Assembly (NCBI GenBank): GCA_018819175.1
Contig: JAHJQQ010000026.1
Span: 1-64,000 of the forward strand
DNA length: 64,000 bases
DNA from: Gammaproteobacteria bacterium
GTDB taxonomy: Bacteria; Pseudomonadota; Gammaproteobacteria; Thiohalobacterales; Thiohalobacteraceae
Reading direction: 5' to 3'
The stretch's first letter is position 1. Each line of letters starts with the position of its first letter. The position numbers and the translations under genes are program-made. Positions 50,838 through 59,442 of this stretch are shown piece by piece. The notes beneath the pieces are model-generated. The model made no database searches, was not told where the DNA came from, and was given only the letters and a program-made list of their open reading frames with translations.

Positions 50838-52303
50838 ACCAGATCGTACTCATCGTGGTGTTGCCGTTACTCGCGGCGTTTCTGGTGCCGATTGTGGCGC
50901 GCATGTCCGCGTCACTGGGTGCAGCCTTGGGTCCGTTGGTGATGGGCGTTTGCCTGTGGATCACCGGCACTGTCGCCATCGAATCGGCGGGCAATGCCTT
51001 CGCCATCAACATCGGTGGCTTCATGCCACCCTTGGGCATCACGTTCTTCGTCGATCGGCTGGCCCTGCTGTTCGCCTTTCTGACCGCGCTGCTGGTGCTG
51101 GTACTCTGGCCATTCCAGGGTGAGCATCGCCCACGTGAACATGCACTCACCCTGATTCTCGCCGCAGCCTCCGGCGGTCTGGCGCTGTCGGGCGATCTTT
51201 TCAATATTTATGTGTTCTACGAATTGGTCTCGGTGGCCTCGTTCGGTTTAGTAGCAACCGGACGTCGGTCCAGCGCCCCTGCCATACGTTATCTGATCCT
51301 CAGCGGTTTCGGTTCCGTGCTGGCGCTGGTCGGTATCGCACTGGTCTATACCCAGACCGGCACGCTGAACCTCGCGCATCTGTCCCAACTCGCGCCCACG
51401 CATCTCATTAATCCTATTGGCTTGGCCGCCTTTGCATTGATCTTGCTCGGTGTCGGTGTCAAAGCGGAACTGTTTCCGGTCAACACCTGGGTACCGGAAG
51501 TCTATGCCACAGCACCGAACCGCGTAAGCGCCCTGCTCGCCGGCTTGGTTTCGAAATTGGCTGCGTTGGTAATTTTACGCCTGCTGGTGTTGGTGTTCGC
51601 CCAGGAACAGGCGTTGCTGGTGATGTTGCTGCTGGGACTGCTCGGCGTAATCACCGGTGAACTCGCCGCCTGGCGCGCGCAGGACATGAATCGCATGCTC
51701 GCCTATTCCTCCATCGGGCAGCTGGGTATGGTGTTTGTCGCCTTTTCCATTCCCGGCGAGACAGGCGTGTTCGCCGGACTCGCCATCGCGCTGCATCATC
51801 TGGTCGTCAAACCGGCACTGTTTCTGCTCGCCGCGCGTTGGGGTGGCGCCCTGTCAGGATTGGCCGGCGCGGCCGGAGGCAATCTGCCGGCGGCGCTGCT
51901 GTTCACTTTGTTTGCGCTGTCATTAGTCGGTGTTCCACCCTTGCCCGGCTTCTGGGCCAAGCTGCTGTTAGTGATGGGACTGGCTGAACAGGTCGGTCCG
52001 CTTTATCACTTCGCGCTCGCCGGCATCCTGATCGCAACAGTGGTTGAAGCGAATTATCTGTTCAGAATTGTTTCGACACTGTTCCATCGCGATAGCCCTG
52101 CCTCACCCGCACCACAAAAACACAGCGGTGGCGATATCGCCACCGCCGGACTCTTCGGCGCAAGTCTGATCGCGGCCGTGCTGTTGCTGATACCGCTGAG
52201 TCAAAGTCTGAAAACCATTGCCCAACAGACCGCGGATGCCGCTGCGTATCGCGCGGTGGTCACACTGGCACCGACAACATCGACCTTGGGGGATACACAA
52301 TGA
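50834..52303 (+). CDS. mrpD: antiporter-like subunit D (MrpD/NuoN-like)
   Basis: 489 residues with about 14 membrane helices of the proton-conducting transporter family. Key points: FYELVSVASFGLVATG (conserved Glu of helix 5), GVGVKAELFPVNTWVPEVYA (helix 7 Lys), YSSIGQLGMVFVAFSIPGE, ALHHLVVKPALFLLA (helix 12 Lys). Ion-translocating subunit; first of two antiporter-like proteins in this cluster, overlapping the second by four bases. Confidence 0.9.
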   Translation: MNQIVLIVVLPLLAAFLVPIVARMSASLGAALGPLVMGVCLWITGTVAIESAGNAFAINIGGFMPPLGITFFVDRLALLFAFLTALLVLVLWPFQGEHRPREHALTLILAAASGGLALSGDLFNIYVFYELVSVASFGLVATGRRSSAPAIRYLILSGFGSVLALVGIALVYTQTGTLNLAHLSQLAPTHLINPIGLAAFALILLGVGVKAELFPVNTWVPEVYATAPNRVSALLAGLVSKLAALVILRLLVLVFAQEQALLVMLLLGLLGVITGELAAWRAQDMNRMLAYSSIGQLGMVFVAFSIPGETGVFAGLAIALHHLVVKPALFLLAARWGGALSGLAGAAGGNLPAALLFTLFALSLVGVPPLPGFWAKLLLVMGLAEQVGPLYHFALAGILIATVVEANYLFRIVSTLFHRDSPASPAPQKHSGGDIATAGLFGASLIAAVLLLIPLSQSLKTIAQQTADAAAYRAVVTLAPTTSTLGDTQ

Positions 52304-54171
52304 CACCCTTGGATTACCTGCTGCTGTTGTCGTTGCTGACCGTTGTGATTGCACTCGTGGCGGGTCATCGCAGCATGGGCGGTGTCTGGCTGACATTCAC
52401 CTATGCCGCACAGCTCGGTGGTCTCATGCTGATGGCGGGACTGACGAATCAACCCGATGTCATTACTTCATCCCTGAGTTTCACCATACTCGGACAATCT
52501 CTCACCTGGCGTTACGACGCGCTGTCCTGGTACTTCGCCCTGATCACCATCTCGGCCGGCCTGTTGAGCACCATGTACACGGCGGGTGATTGGGGTGAAA
52601 AATTTCGCGCCGACGGTGGCAATCTGTGGCTGCTGCATGTCGCCATTGCATTGAATGTGCTGTCCATGCTGATCCTGCTCGGCAGCGGCGATCTGCTCAC
52701 ACTGTTCATCGGCTGGGAACTGGTGAGCTGGGCGAGCTTCCTGCTGATGATCCTGGCCGGTGGTCCGTCGATTCAGGCAGCGATCCGCTATATCACTTAC
52801 GCCATGGGCGGCGCCATGGCGATCCTCGCCGGACTGGCGCTGATCTATGGCCATACGGATTCGTTCACCTATCCAGCCGCTGCGAACATCCTGCACTCGC
52901 TATCGACAGCGCATCTGTGGGCACCGCTGCTGCTGTTGACCCTCGGCTTTGGCGTGAAAATGGCATTACTGCCGTTGCATCTCTGGCAGGCCGCCGCCTA
53001 TGCGCACACCCCGGGACCGGGCGCCGCCTTCCTCGGTGCGATCTCTTCACGCATGGGATTGTATGCACTCATCGTGGTGTTGATTCAGTTGGTCGGGCTG
53101 GTACGTGTGATCGAACTGCCGGTGCTGTTCAGTTTTATCAGCGCGCGGGACGTACTCGCCTGGGTGGCCGCCTTCACCATCATCTTCCCGACCTTCACGG
53201 CACTGCGGCAGAACGATGCGCGCATGCTGCTGGCCTGGCACGGTATCGGTCAGGGCGGCTACATGCTGCTGGGACTCGTGATGGGCGACGCATTGGGCAG
53301 CGCCGGCGGACTGATGCATGTGTTCAATCACGCAACCTATCAGGCCGCCCTGTTCTTCTCCGTCGCCGCGGTGGTCTATCGCACCGGCACCGCCGATCTC
53401 AATCGTCTTGGCGGTCTGGTTGCGCGCATGCCGCTGTCGTTCCTGGCCATGCTGGTCGGCATCATCGGCCTCGCCGGTCTGCCGCCGATGAACGGTTTCG
53501 TGTCCAAATGGCTGGTGTATCGCTCATTGATGCTGGAAGGTGAACCGCTGCTGTTCGTCGCCGCCGTCGTCGGCACACTCGGCACCATCCTGTCGGTCTA
53601 CAAGCTGATCCACAATATGTTCCTCGGCCAGTTGCGCGTCGAACATGAAAACATTCGCGAAGCACCCTGGAGCATGACCGCACCGATGCTGATCCTGTCG
53701 GTGGTGGTGTTCGTCACCGGGCTGATGCCGGGTCTGGTACTGCAATGGATCGCGGGCATACAGGCGACCGTCGGATTGCCCGTGATCGATTATAGCCTCG
53801 GTGGTCTGGATTCCGCGCAGGGCAGTCTGGATATGCTGTGGGTGGTCGGTGTGCTGTTCGCCGGTTTCGGTATCGGCGCCGTGCTGTTCTATTCCGGCGG
53901 CCGCACGCATCGCGTCCATCAGTTGGATAATTATGCCGGAGGACACTTCCTGTCGGCGGATATCCGTTATCACTACAGCGATAATTTCTACCCCGGTCTG
54001 ATGCGCCTGATCGGGCCGTTGTACCGCTATAGCTTCGCCTGGCTCGAATCGGCCGTGCAATCTGGCCTTGGTCTGCTGTCGCTGAGCACGCAAGGCTTCT
54101 ATCGACGGGTCGCACCAGCCAATTACGCGCTGGTGACGGCGGTGCTGGTTCTGCTGTGGGTGATGCTGTAA
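52300..54171 (+). CDS. second antiporter-like subunit (NuoL/HyfB/MbxH'-like)
   Basis: 623 residues. Proton-conducting family core: LFIGWELVSWASFLLMILAG (Glu), TLGFGVKMALLPLHLWQAAA (Lys), YAHTPGPGAAFLGAISSRMG, AWHGIGQGGYMLLGLVMGDA, FNHATYQAALFFSVAAVVYR (in place of helix-12 HxxxKAxLF, reading YQAALF). It is longer than MrpD because of a C-terminal part with GGHFLSADIRYHYSDNFYPG, seen in HyfB/MbxH'-like subunits. Two antiporter subunits in one operon resemble Mbx/Mbs rather than Mbh. Confidence 0.87.
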   Translation: MTPLDYLLLLSLLTVVIALVAGHRSMGGVWLTFTYAAQLGGLMLMAGLTNQPDVITSSLSFTILGQSLTWRYDALSWYFALITISAGLLSTMYTAGDWGEKFRADGGNLWLLHVAIALNVLSMLILLGSGDLLTLFIGWELVSWASFLLMILAGGPSIQAAIRYITYAMGGAMAILAGLALIYGHTDSFTYPAAANILHSLSTAHLWAPLLLLTLGFGVKMALLPLHLWQAAAYAHTPGPGAAFLGAISSRMGLYALIVVLIQLVGLVRVIELPVLFSFISARDVLAWVAAFTIIFPTFTALRQNDARMLLAWHGIGQGGYMLLGLVMGDALGSAGGLMHVFNHATYQAALFFSVAAVVYRTGTADLNRLGGLVARMPLSFLAMLVGIIGLAGLPPMNGFVSKWLVYRSLMLEGEPLLFVAAVVGTLGTILSVYKLIHNMFLGQLRVEHENIREAPWSMTAPMLILSVVVFVTGLMPGLVLQWIAGIQATVGLPVIDYSLGGLDSAQGSLDMLWVVGVLFAGFGIGAVLFYSGGRTHRVHQLDNYAGGHFLSADIRYHYSDNFYPGLMRLIGPLYRYSFAWLESAVQSGLGLLSLSTQGFYRRVAPANYALVTAVLVLLWVML

Positions 54172-55070
54172 TGGATGCGCTGCACATACTGATCGAACTG
54201 ACACTGATGCCACTGGTCGCCTTCGTGGTCGGCCTGTTCATGGTGTTGATGATGCGGCGCATCGCCGCCAGGATTCAGCGCCGTGTCGGTCCGCCGCTGC
54301 TGCAGCCGCTGTATGACATATTGAAGTTATATGGCAAACAGACGCAGATTTCGCACGGCATATTGCACGACATCGGCATCATCATGGCTGTGGGCGGATA
54401 TATTGCCGCGGAGACCATGCTGCCGGTGCCGGGCATGAACGGTATCGCCGACAAGGCCGGCCTGATCACGCTGGCCTATGTATTGATGGTGCCTTCGCTG
54501 GGTCTGGCGCTGGGCGTCGGTCAGTGCGCCAATCCGAACGGTTCCATCGGCATCTCACGCGCATTGACCGCTATGCTCGCCTACGATATCCCCTTCGTGA
54601 TTGTAATCTTCGGCGTCGCCTGGCAGGCCGGCAGCAATAATCTGGTCGATATCATTGCACTGCAGCAGGTCGACGGTATCGCCAGTTGGGGCATCGTTCA
54701 GACACCCTTGCTGGCCTTCGCCGGACTGTTCGCCCTGCACGCCATCCTTGGTAAACATCCGTTCGAGATCTATATCGCGCCCGCCGAAATCGCCACCGGC
54801 CCGATGGTGGAAATGGGCGGCAAATACCTCGGCGGTCTGTTCGTGATGCAGTGCTTTCAGCTCTATACCGCCGGCGTCATCTACACCAGCCTGTTTCTGG
54901 GCGGCGGCGAGAATTGGCTGACATTCCTGGTCAAGAGTTTCGCCGTGGTCGCCGTGCCGATCTGCATCGCCTATCTGTTTCCGCGCTTCCGCACCGAGGA
55001 CGTTGTGCGGCTGGTGTGGAAGTGGCCGGTCATGCTTGGGCTGATCGGTATCGCGTTTGTGATGAACTGA
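54171..55070 (+). CDS. NuoH-like membrane anchor subunit
   Basis: 299 residues. ATG at 54171 overlaps the previous TAA by one base. NuoH/HyfC/MbhM family: RRIAARIQRRVGPPLLQPLY with DILKLYGKQTQ (quinone-chamber motif RxQxRxGP...QP..D..K), and HPFEIYIAPAEIATGPMVEM (the EIxxGPxxE motif of the E-channel). About eight membrane helices. It ties the ion-pumping arm to the peripheral redox arm. A 157-base gap holding a palindromic repeat separates it from the NuoB-like gene. Confidence 0.9.
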   Translation: MDALHILIELTLMPLVAFVVGLFMVLMMRRIAARIQRRVGPPLLQPLYDILKLYGKQTQISHGILHDIGIIMAVGGYIAAETMLPVPGMNGIADKAGLITLAYVLMVPSLGLALGVGQCANPNGSIGISRALTAMLAYDIPFVIVIFGVAWQAGSNNLVDIIALQQVDGIASWGIVQTPLLAFAGLFALHAILGKHPFEIYIAPAEIATGPMVEMGGKYLGGLFVMQCFQLYTAGVIYTSLFLGGGENWLTFLVKSFAVVAVPICIAYLFPRFRTEDVVRLVWKWPVMLGLIGIAFVMN

Positions 55071-55082
55071 GTGTTCGTTAAT

Positions 55083-55191
55083 ACGTCCCTTCTCCCTCCG
55101 GGAGAAGGACAGGATGAGGGAGCTAATTAAAAATGCCATTGATGATAATTCCCCCCTCTCCCCAACCCTCTCCCGGAGGGAGAGGGGGTAA
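55083..55191 (+). repeat. bipartite palindromic element inside the complex I-like operon
   Basis: CCTTCTCCCTCCGGGAGAAGG with ACAGGATGAGGG, an AT-rich spacer, and CCCCAACCCTCTCCCGGAGG with GAGAGGG. Same bipartite structure as at 41.1 kb. It sits exactly between the membrane-arm genes and the peripheral-arm genes. Hairpins here could cause differential mRNA stability or partial termination. Confidence 0.75.
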
Positions 55192-55227
55192 TGTAGAAGT
55201 ATGCAGCACCCCTAGAGGGATACAACC

Positions 55228-55923
55228 ATGATCAAAGACATCCCCATCATCGCTGAACAGGCACAGCAGCCGCGCCGCACCAACCCGCTCGCGCATGTGT
55301 TCGACGAGCTGATGAACTTTGCCCGCTCGCGTTCGCTGTTCATGCTGCATTACTGCACCGGCTGTGGCGCTATCGAACTGCCGCCGGCCATGACCTCGCG
55401 CTTCGACATGGAACGCCTGGGTATTCAACCCATGGTCACGCCACGTCAGGCGGATATCCTGCTGGTCACCGGGTATGTCTCCATCAAAACCCTCAAGCGC
55501 ATCATCCTCACCTATGAACAGATGGGTTCGCCGAAACACGTCATCGGCATCTGTTCCTGCACCGTCAATGGCGGCATGTACTGGCAGAGCTATGCGACCG
55601 CCAAGAAGCTCGACGAATATCTCCCGGTCGATCTCTACATCGCCGGCTGCATGCCGCGCCCCGAGGCAGTCATCTCCGGCCTGCAGAAGCTGATCGACAA
55701 CATCAAGCACGGCAAGTCGGACAACTGGAAGGATTATTACCAGCGCTACGATCATTATCTCGGCAACCAGCAGCATCTGTTCGGCAACAACTGGCAGACG
55801 CCGACCGATGTGATCGGCGAGGCACGTGAATATGGTCTGTTCGGGCCGCAGACGCTTGGCCAGCACACCGAACTGCTGGAATCCGTGCAGAAACCCCTGC
55901 AGCCGCTGGAGATGAAACTGTGA
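55228..55923 (+). CDS. NuoB-like / energy-converting-hydrogenase small subunit
   Basis: 231 residues, ATG with GAGGG eight bases upstream. Proximal [4Fe-4S] ligands: C43 and C46 (HYCTGCGAIELP), C109 or C111 (GICSCTVNGGMY), and C141 (AGCMPRPEA). The CxxC spacing, rather than the CC of canonical complex I, is the hydrogenase-type arrangement (MbhJ/EchC/HycG). It relays electrons from the ferredoxin-like subunit to the NuoD-like subunit. A ~60-residue C-terminal tail is unusually long. Confidence 0.9.
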   Translation: MIKDIPIIAEQAQQPRRTNPLAHVFDELMNFARSRSLFMLHYCTGCGAIELPPAMTSRFDMERLGIQPMVTPRQADILLVTGYVSIKTLKRIILTYEQMGSPKHVIGICSCTVNGGMYWQSYATAKKLDEYLPVDLYIAGCMPRPEAVISGLQKLIDNIKHGKSDNWKDYYQRYDHYLGNQQHLFGNNWQTPTDVIGEAREYGLFGPQTLGQHTELLESVQKPLQPLEMKL

Positions 55924-56474
55924 GTCAGGAACTGACGCGCATGCTCGATACGCTGACCAAAGACATCGCCGGCGCGAAGGTCACGCTCAAGCGTGCGCGA
56001 CGCATGCGCATCGATGTCGATGCCGATGCCCTGCCCGCCCTTCTGGAACTGTTGCAGGGGCGCGGCAGCTACGTGCACCTATCCGCCATCAGCTGCGTCG
56101 ACTGGATTGACGATAACCAGTTCGAACTTGTCTATCACGTCTGGTCTTACGAAAGTAACTCGCTAGTGTCCGCGCATACCCGCATCCCGCGCGATCCGGG
56201 CGTGTATCTGTCGATCTACGATCTGTACAAACCGGCGGCGTTTTTCGAGCGCGACATTCATGAAATGTTTGGTCTGTATTTCGAAGGCAGCCCATCAATG
56301 GAAAAATTCATCCTCACCGAATGGGAAGGTCCGCCACCGATGCGCAAGGATTTCGATGCCGAAGCCTGGGTGAGAGATACCTTCACTGAACGCGACTACA
56401 ACCCCGAGTGGTTAAAGGAACTCACCGACGCCGGCGGTGGTATCGCGATCCGTCCGCAGGATATTCGCAAATGA
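55920..56474 (+). CDS. NuoC-like (30 kDa) subunit
   Basis: 184 residues, starting at a GTG overlapping the previous stop (GTGA). NuoC/HycE N-terminal family: HLSAISCVDWIDDNQFELVY, then IYDLYKPAAFFERDIHEMFG (the ERExxDMFG signature), LYFEGSPSMEKFILTEWEGP, PPMRKDF. Structural and assembly partner of the NuoD-like subunit. Coupled by ATGA overlap to the next gene. Confidence 0.9.
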   Translation: MSQELTRMLDTLTKDIAGAKVTLKRARRMRIDVDADALPALLELLQGRGSYVHLSAISCVDWIDDNQFELVYHVWSYESNSLVSAHTRIPRDPGVYLSIYDLYKPAAFFERDIHEMFGLYFEGSPSMEKFILTEWEGPPPMRKDFDAEAWVRDTFTERDYNPEWLKELTDAGGGIAIRPQDIRK

Positions 56475-57613
56475 GACCGGAAAACTATCAGGCCATCAAT
56501 CACCCGCCCAGCCATGAGTACGAGCTGAACTTCGGCCCCAACCATCCGGGTATCGAAGGCAACTATGCCCTCAAGGTCAAACTGCAGGGCGACCAGGTGG
56601 TCGAGGCGCATGCCGACGGCGGTTATCTGCACCGCGGTTTCGAAAAGCTGATGGAAGGCAGACTCTGGATACAGAACATCGCGCTGGTGCCGCGCATCTG
56701 CGTGCCCGATCCCGTGCCGATGGAAATGGCCTATTCACTGGCCGTGGAGGAACTTGGCGGCCTGGAAGTACCGATCCGCGCGCAATGGATACGCGTCATG
56801 CAGCTGGAGCTGTCGCGCATCGCCGCGCACCTGTTCACCTTCGGCGGCCATGCCGCAACGACAGGTATGTACACCACTATGTACTGGGGTGTCGCCGATC
56901 GCGATCTGTTCCTGGATCTGTTCGAAGAACTCACCGGTGGTCGTGTCTACCATATCTACAACATTCCGGGTGGCGTGCGTCGCGATATTCCCGACGGTTA
57001 TCTGGATCGCGTTACCTCAACGCTCGATTACCTGGAATCGCGTCTGCCGGATTACGACAACCTGTTTTTCACCAATCAGGTGTTCGTAAAACGCGCCACT
57101 GGCACCGGCACCATGACCCAGCAGCAGGCACTTGAATGGGGTGTGACAGGTCCGAACCTGCGCGCCACGGGACTCAAACTGGATGTGCGGCGTGATGATC
57201 CCTATCTGGTCTATGACGAAATTGATTTCGATATCGCCACCGAAGAGGCCGGCGATGCATGGGCGCGCACCCTGGTACGTCGTAAAGAGTTGCAGCAAAG
57301 TATTCGCATCGTGCGTCAGGTGATCGAACGTTTGCCGTCCATCGGCGGTCCGATCCGCTGCCCGATCCCCAACCCGCTGGCCTGGAACGTTCCCGCCGGC
57401 GAGGCCTATGCGCGCATCGATTCGTCCAAAGGCGAGGTCGCCTATTACGTCGTGTCGACCGGCGGCGACAAACCCTACCGTGTGCATGTGCGCGGACCGT
57501 CATCCATGCACGCGGTACAGGTGCTGGAGAATCTGGTCACCGGCGGCCGTCTCGAAGATGTCGCGCAGATCATGTTTTCCCTCGATGCCTGCCCGCCGGA
57601 GGTCGATCGCTGA
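56471..57613 (+). CDS. NuoD-like / hydrogenase large-subunit homologue with half-retained Ni-Fe motifs
   Basis: 380 residues from the ATG at 56471. NuoD/HycE-C family: YELNFGPNHPGIEGNYALKV, DQVVEAHADGGYLHRGFEKL, IRAQWIRVMQLELSRIAAHL, GPNLRATGLKLDVRRDDPYL, KGEVAYYVVSTGGDKPYRVH. Where NiFe hydrogenases have RxCxxC it reads R75-I-C77-V-P-D80, and where they have DPCxxC near the end it reads D372-A-C374-P-P-E377. So one Cys of each pair is kept and the other is acidic. A normal NiFe site cannot form with four Cys; a quinone or another electron acceptor site or a different metal ligation is possible. Neighbours are NuoC-like and the NuoI-GltD fusion. Confidence 0.88.
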   Translation: MRPENYQAINHPPSHEYELNFGPNHPGIEGNYALKVKLQGDQVVEAHADGGYLHRGFEKLMEGRLWIQNIALVPRICVPDPVPMEMAYSLAVEELGGLEVPIRAQWIRVMQLELSRIAAHLFTFGGHAATTGMYTTMYWGVADRDLFLDLFEELTGGRVYHIYNIPGGVRRDIPDGYLDRVTSTLDYLESRLPDYDNLFFTNQVFVKRATGTGTMTQQQALEWGVTGPNLRATGLKLDVRRDDPYLVYDEIDFDIATEEAGDAWARTLVRRKELQQSIRIVRQVIERLPSIGGPIRCPIPNPLAWNVPAGEAYARIDSSKGEVAYYVVSTGGDKPYRVHVRGPSSMHAVQVLENLVTGGRLEDVAQIMFSLDACPPEVDR

Positions 57614-59442
57614 TGACCGATATCGACTACAAAGCCAAGGGCAGCATTCTAAATCCGCTGAAGAACCTGCAGTTCCTCGGCCGCCGTCCTGTCACGCAGC
57701 CACTGGAACCACGCCCGGCCTCGGCGAACTATCGCGGCTTTCATCTGAACGACTGGGAGAAATGCATCGGCTGCAGCACCTGCCAGAAGGTCTGCGATAA
57801 TGCCGCCATCACCATGGTGCGCATCCCGGACATCAAGGAAGACCCGGTCAATGGTATCCGCAATCTACGCCCCGCCATCGACTATGGTCGCTGCTGCTGG
57901 TGCGGATTGTGCGTGGATATCTGCCCGACCGGTTCGCTCTCGCTGTCACGCGAATACGTCCACACCTGCACTCAGGATGAGATCGACAGTTACTTCGTGC
58001 TGCCGGATTCCAGCGGCATGCATGGCACCTACGGACACGGCTGGCGTAAGACCGCCGACGCCGATCTGGTCGATCTGTCGCGCCACCCGATGGCACATCT
58101 CGAACCCCCGCAGCGCAGCGACAATTTCGACGAGATCATGCTCGGCTTCACGCGTCAGGAGGCCATTCTCGAAGCCTCGCGCTGTGTGCAATGCGGCATG
58201 TGTCACGATGCCTGCCCGACACACATGGATGCGCCGGAATATATCCGCGCCATCTGGCAGGACGATCCGGAAGAGGCCGTGCGCCAGATCTACCGCACCA
58301 ACCCCTTCCCCGAGGTCTGCGGTCGCGTCTGCACCCATCGCTGCGAAACCGCCTGCTCGATCGGTCGGCGCGGTGAACCGGTCGCGATCCGTTGGCTGAA
58401 ACGTTATGCCATGGATGCGGTAGCACCGGAACGTGTAAAAGAAATCGCGGCGGAATCCAAATCCGATTACATGACCGGCAAGCGTATCGCCATCATCGGC
58501 GCAGGCCCAGCCGGCCTGACGGCCGCGTTTGACCTGATCAAGCAAGGCCATCAGGTGGATGTCTACGAAGGATTATCCGAGGCCGGCGGCATGACGCGCT
58601 GGGGCATTCCCGAATATCGCCTGCCGGCCGCGGCGCTCGCGCGTGATGTCGATGTCATCACCTCGCTCGGTGTGCGCATTCACTACAACCGGTGGATCGG
58701 CCGTGATATCGACATGGCGACACTGCAACTCGAATACGATGCCGTGTTGCTCGCCATCGGCCTGGGCCTGGGGCGTTCCACTCGTATCCCGGGTTCGGAT
58801 CATCCGCAGGTGCGTAAGGCCGTTGAGTTATTACGTGAGATATCCCAAGGCAGCGTCTTTGCAGTTCCACGTTCCGCGGTCGTGATCGGCGGCGGCAATG
58901 TCGCGATGGATATCGCCCGCAGTCTTGCGCGCCTGCAGAAACGCGAATACGGCACGGTACGGATCACTGCCTGCGCCCTCGAGGATCGCGCACACTTCCT
59001 CGCCGACGAGATTGAGATCATCGAAGCCATTGAAGAAGGCATCGAGGTACTGGATGCACGCGGACCACAACGTTGCGAGCAGCACGCCGATGGGCGGCTG
59101 CTCGGCCTGAAGACCTGGAAAGTGGACTCCATCTTCGATGAACAACAGCGTTTCGCACCGCGCTACGACAACAGTGACGAACGCTTCCATGAAGGTGAGA
59201 TGATTATCGAGGCCATTGGTCAGATGTCGGATGTCAGCGTACTTGGTCCGGAACTGACGGAGCTGCTCGAATGGAACCGTGGCCGACTCAAAGTCGATGC
59301 GGCAGGACGCACCAACCTGCCCTGGCTCTGGGCCGCGGGGGATTGTGTCAATGGACCGGACGTTGTACACGCCGTCGCCGATGGACATCGGGTCGCCGCC
59401 AGTATCGATGCCTATTTGAATATCAGGGAGGATGTGGCATGA
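57613..59442 (+). CDS. fusion of NuoI-type ferredoxin and GltD-type FAD/NAD(P)H oxidoreductase
   Basis: 609 residues. Residues ~1-150 are NuoI/MbhN-like with two [4Fe-4S] motifs: C51, C54, C57, C61 (CIGCSTCQKVCD) and C94 or C95, C97, C100, C104 (RCCWCGLCVDICP). Residues ~165-609 are like the GltD/NfnB subunit: an Fe-S helical domain (CVQCGMCHDAC, C191-C201; CGRVCTHRCETAC), an FAD site GAGPAG (296-301) followed by a VDVYEGLSEAGGMTRWGIPE loop, and an NAD(P)H site GGGNVA (426-431). The residues after it (ACALEDRAHFLADE) lack the YRR-type NADPH patch, so NADH versus NADPH is open. It would feed electrons between NAD(P)H and the NuoB-like cluster. Starts within the previous stop (TGATG). Confidence 0.88.
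   Translation: MTDIDYKAKGSILNPLKNLQFLGRRPVTQPLEPRPASANYRGFHLNDWEKCIGCSTCQKVCDNAAITMVRIPDIKEDPVNGIRNLRPAIDYGRCCWCGLCVDICPTGSLSLSREYVHTCTQDEIDSYFVLPDSSGMHGTYGHGWRKTADADLVDLSRHPMAHLEPPQRSDNFDEIMLGFTRQEAILEASRCVQCGMCHDACPTHMDAPEYIRAIWQDDPEEAVRQIYRTNPFPEVCGRVCTHRCETACSIGRRGEPVAIRWLKRYAMDAVAPERVKEIAAESKSDYMTGKRIAIIGAGPAGLTAAFDLIKQGHQVDVYEGLSEAGGMTRWGIPEYRLPAAALARDVDVITSLGVRIHYNRWIGRDIDMATLQLEYDAVLLAIGLGLGRSTRIPGSDHPQVRKAVELLREISQGSVFAVPRSAVVIGGGNVAMDIARSLARLQKREYGTVRITACALEDRAHFLADEIEIIEAIEEGIEVLDARGPQRCEQHADGRLLGLKTWKVDSIFDEQQRFAPRYDNSDERFHEGEMIIEAIGQMSDVSVLGPELTELLEWNRGRLKVDAAGRTNLPWLWAAGDCVNGPDVVHAVADGHRVAASIDAYLNIREDVA

Noticed and set aside
56471..57613. Calling the NuoD-like subunit a group 4 NiFe hydrogenase
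   Set aside because: Only one Cys of each metal-binding pair is present (CxxD and CxxE), and no hydrogenase maturation genes are in the window.
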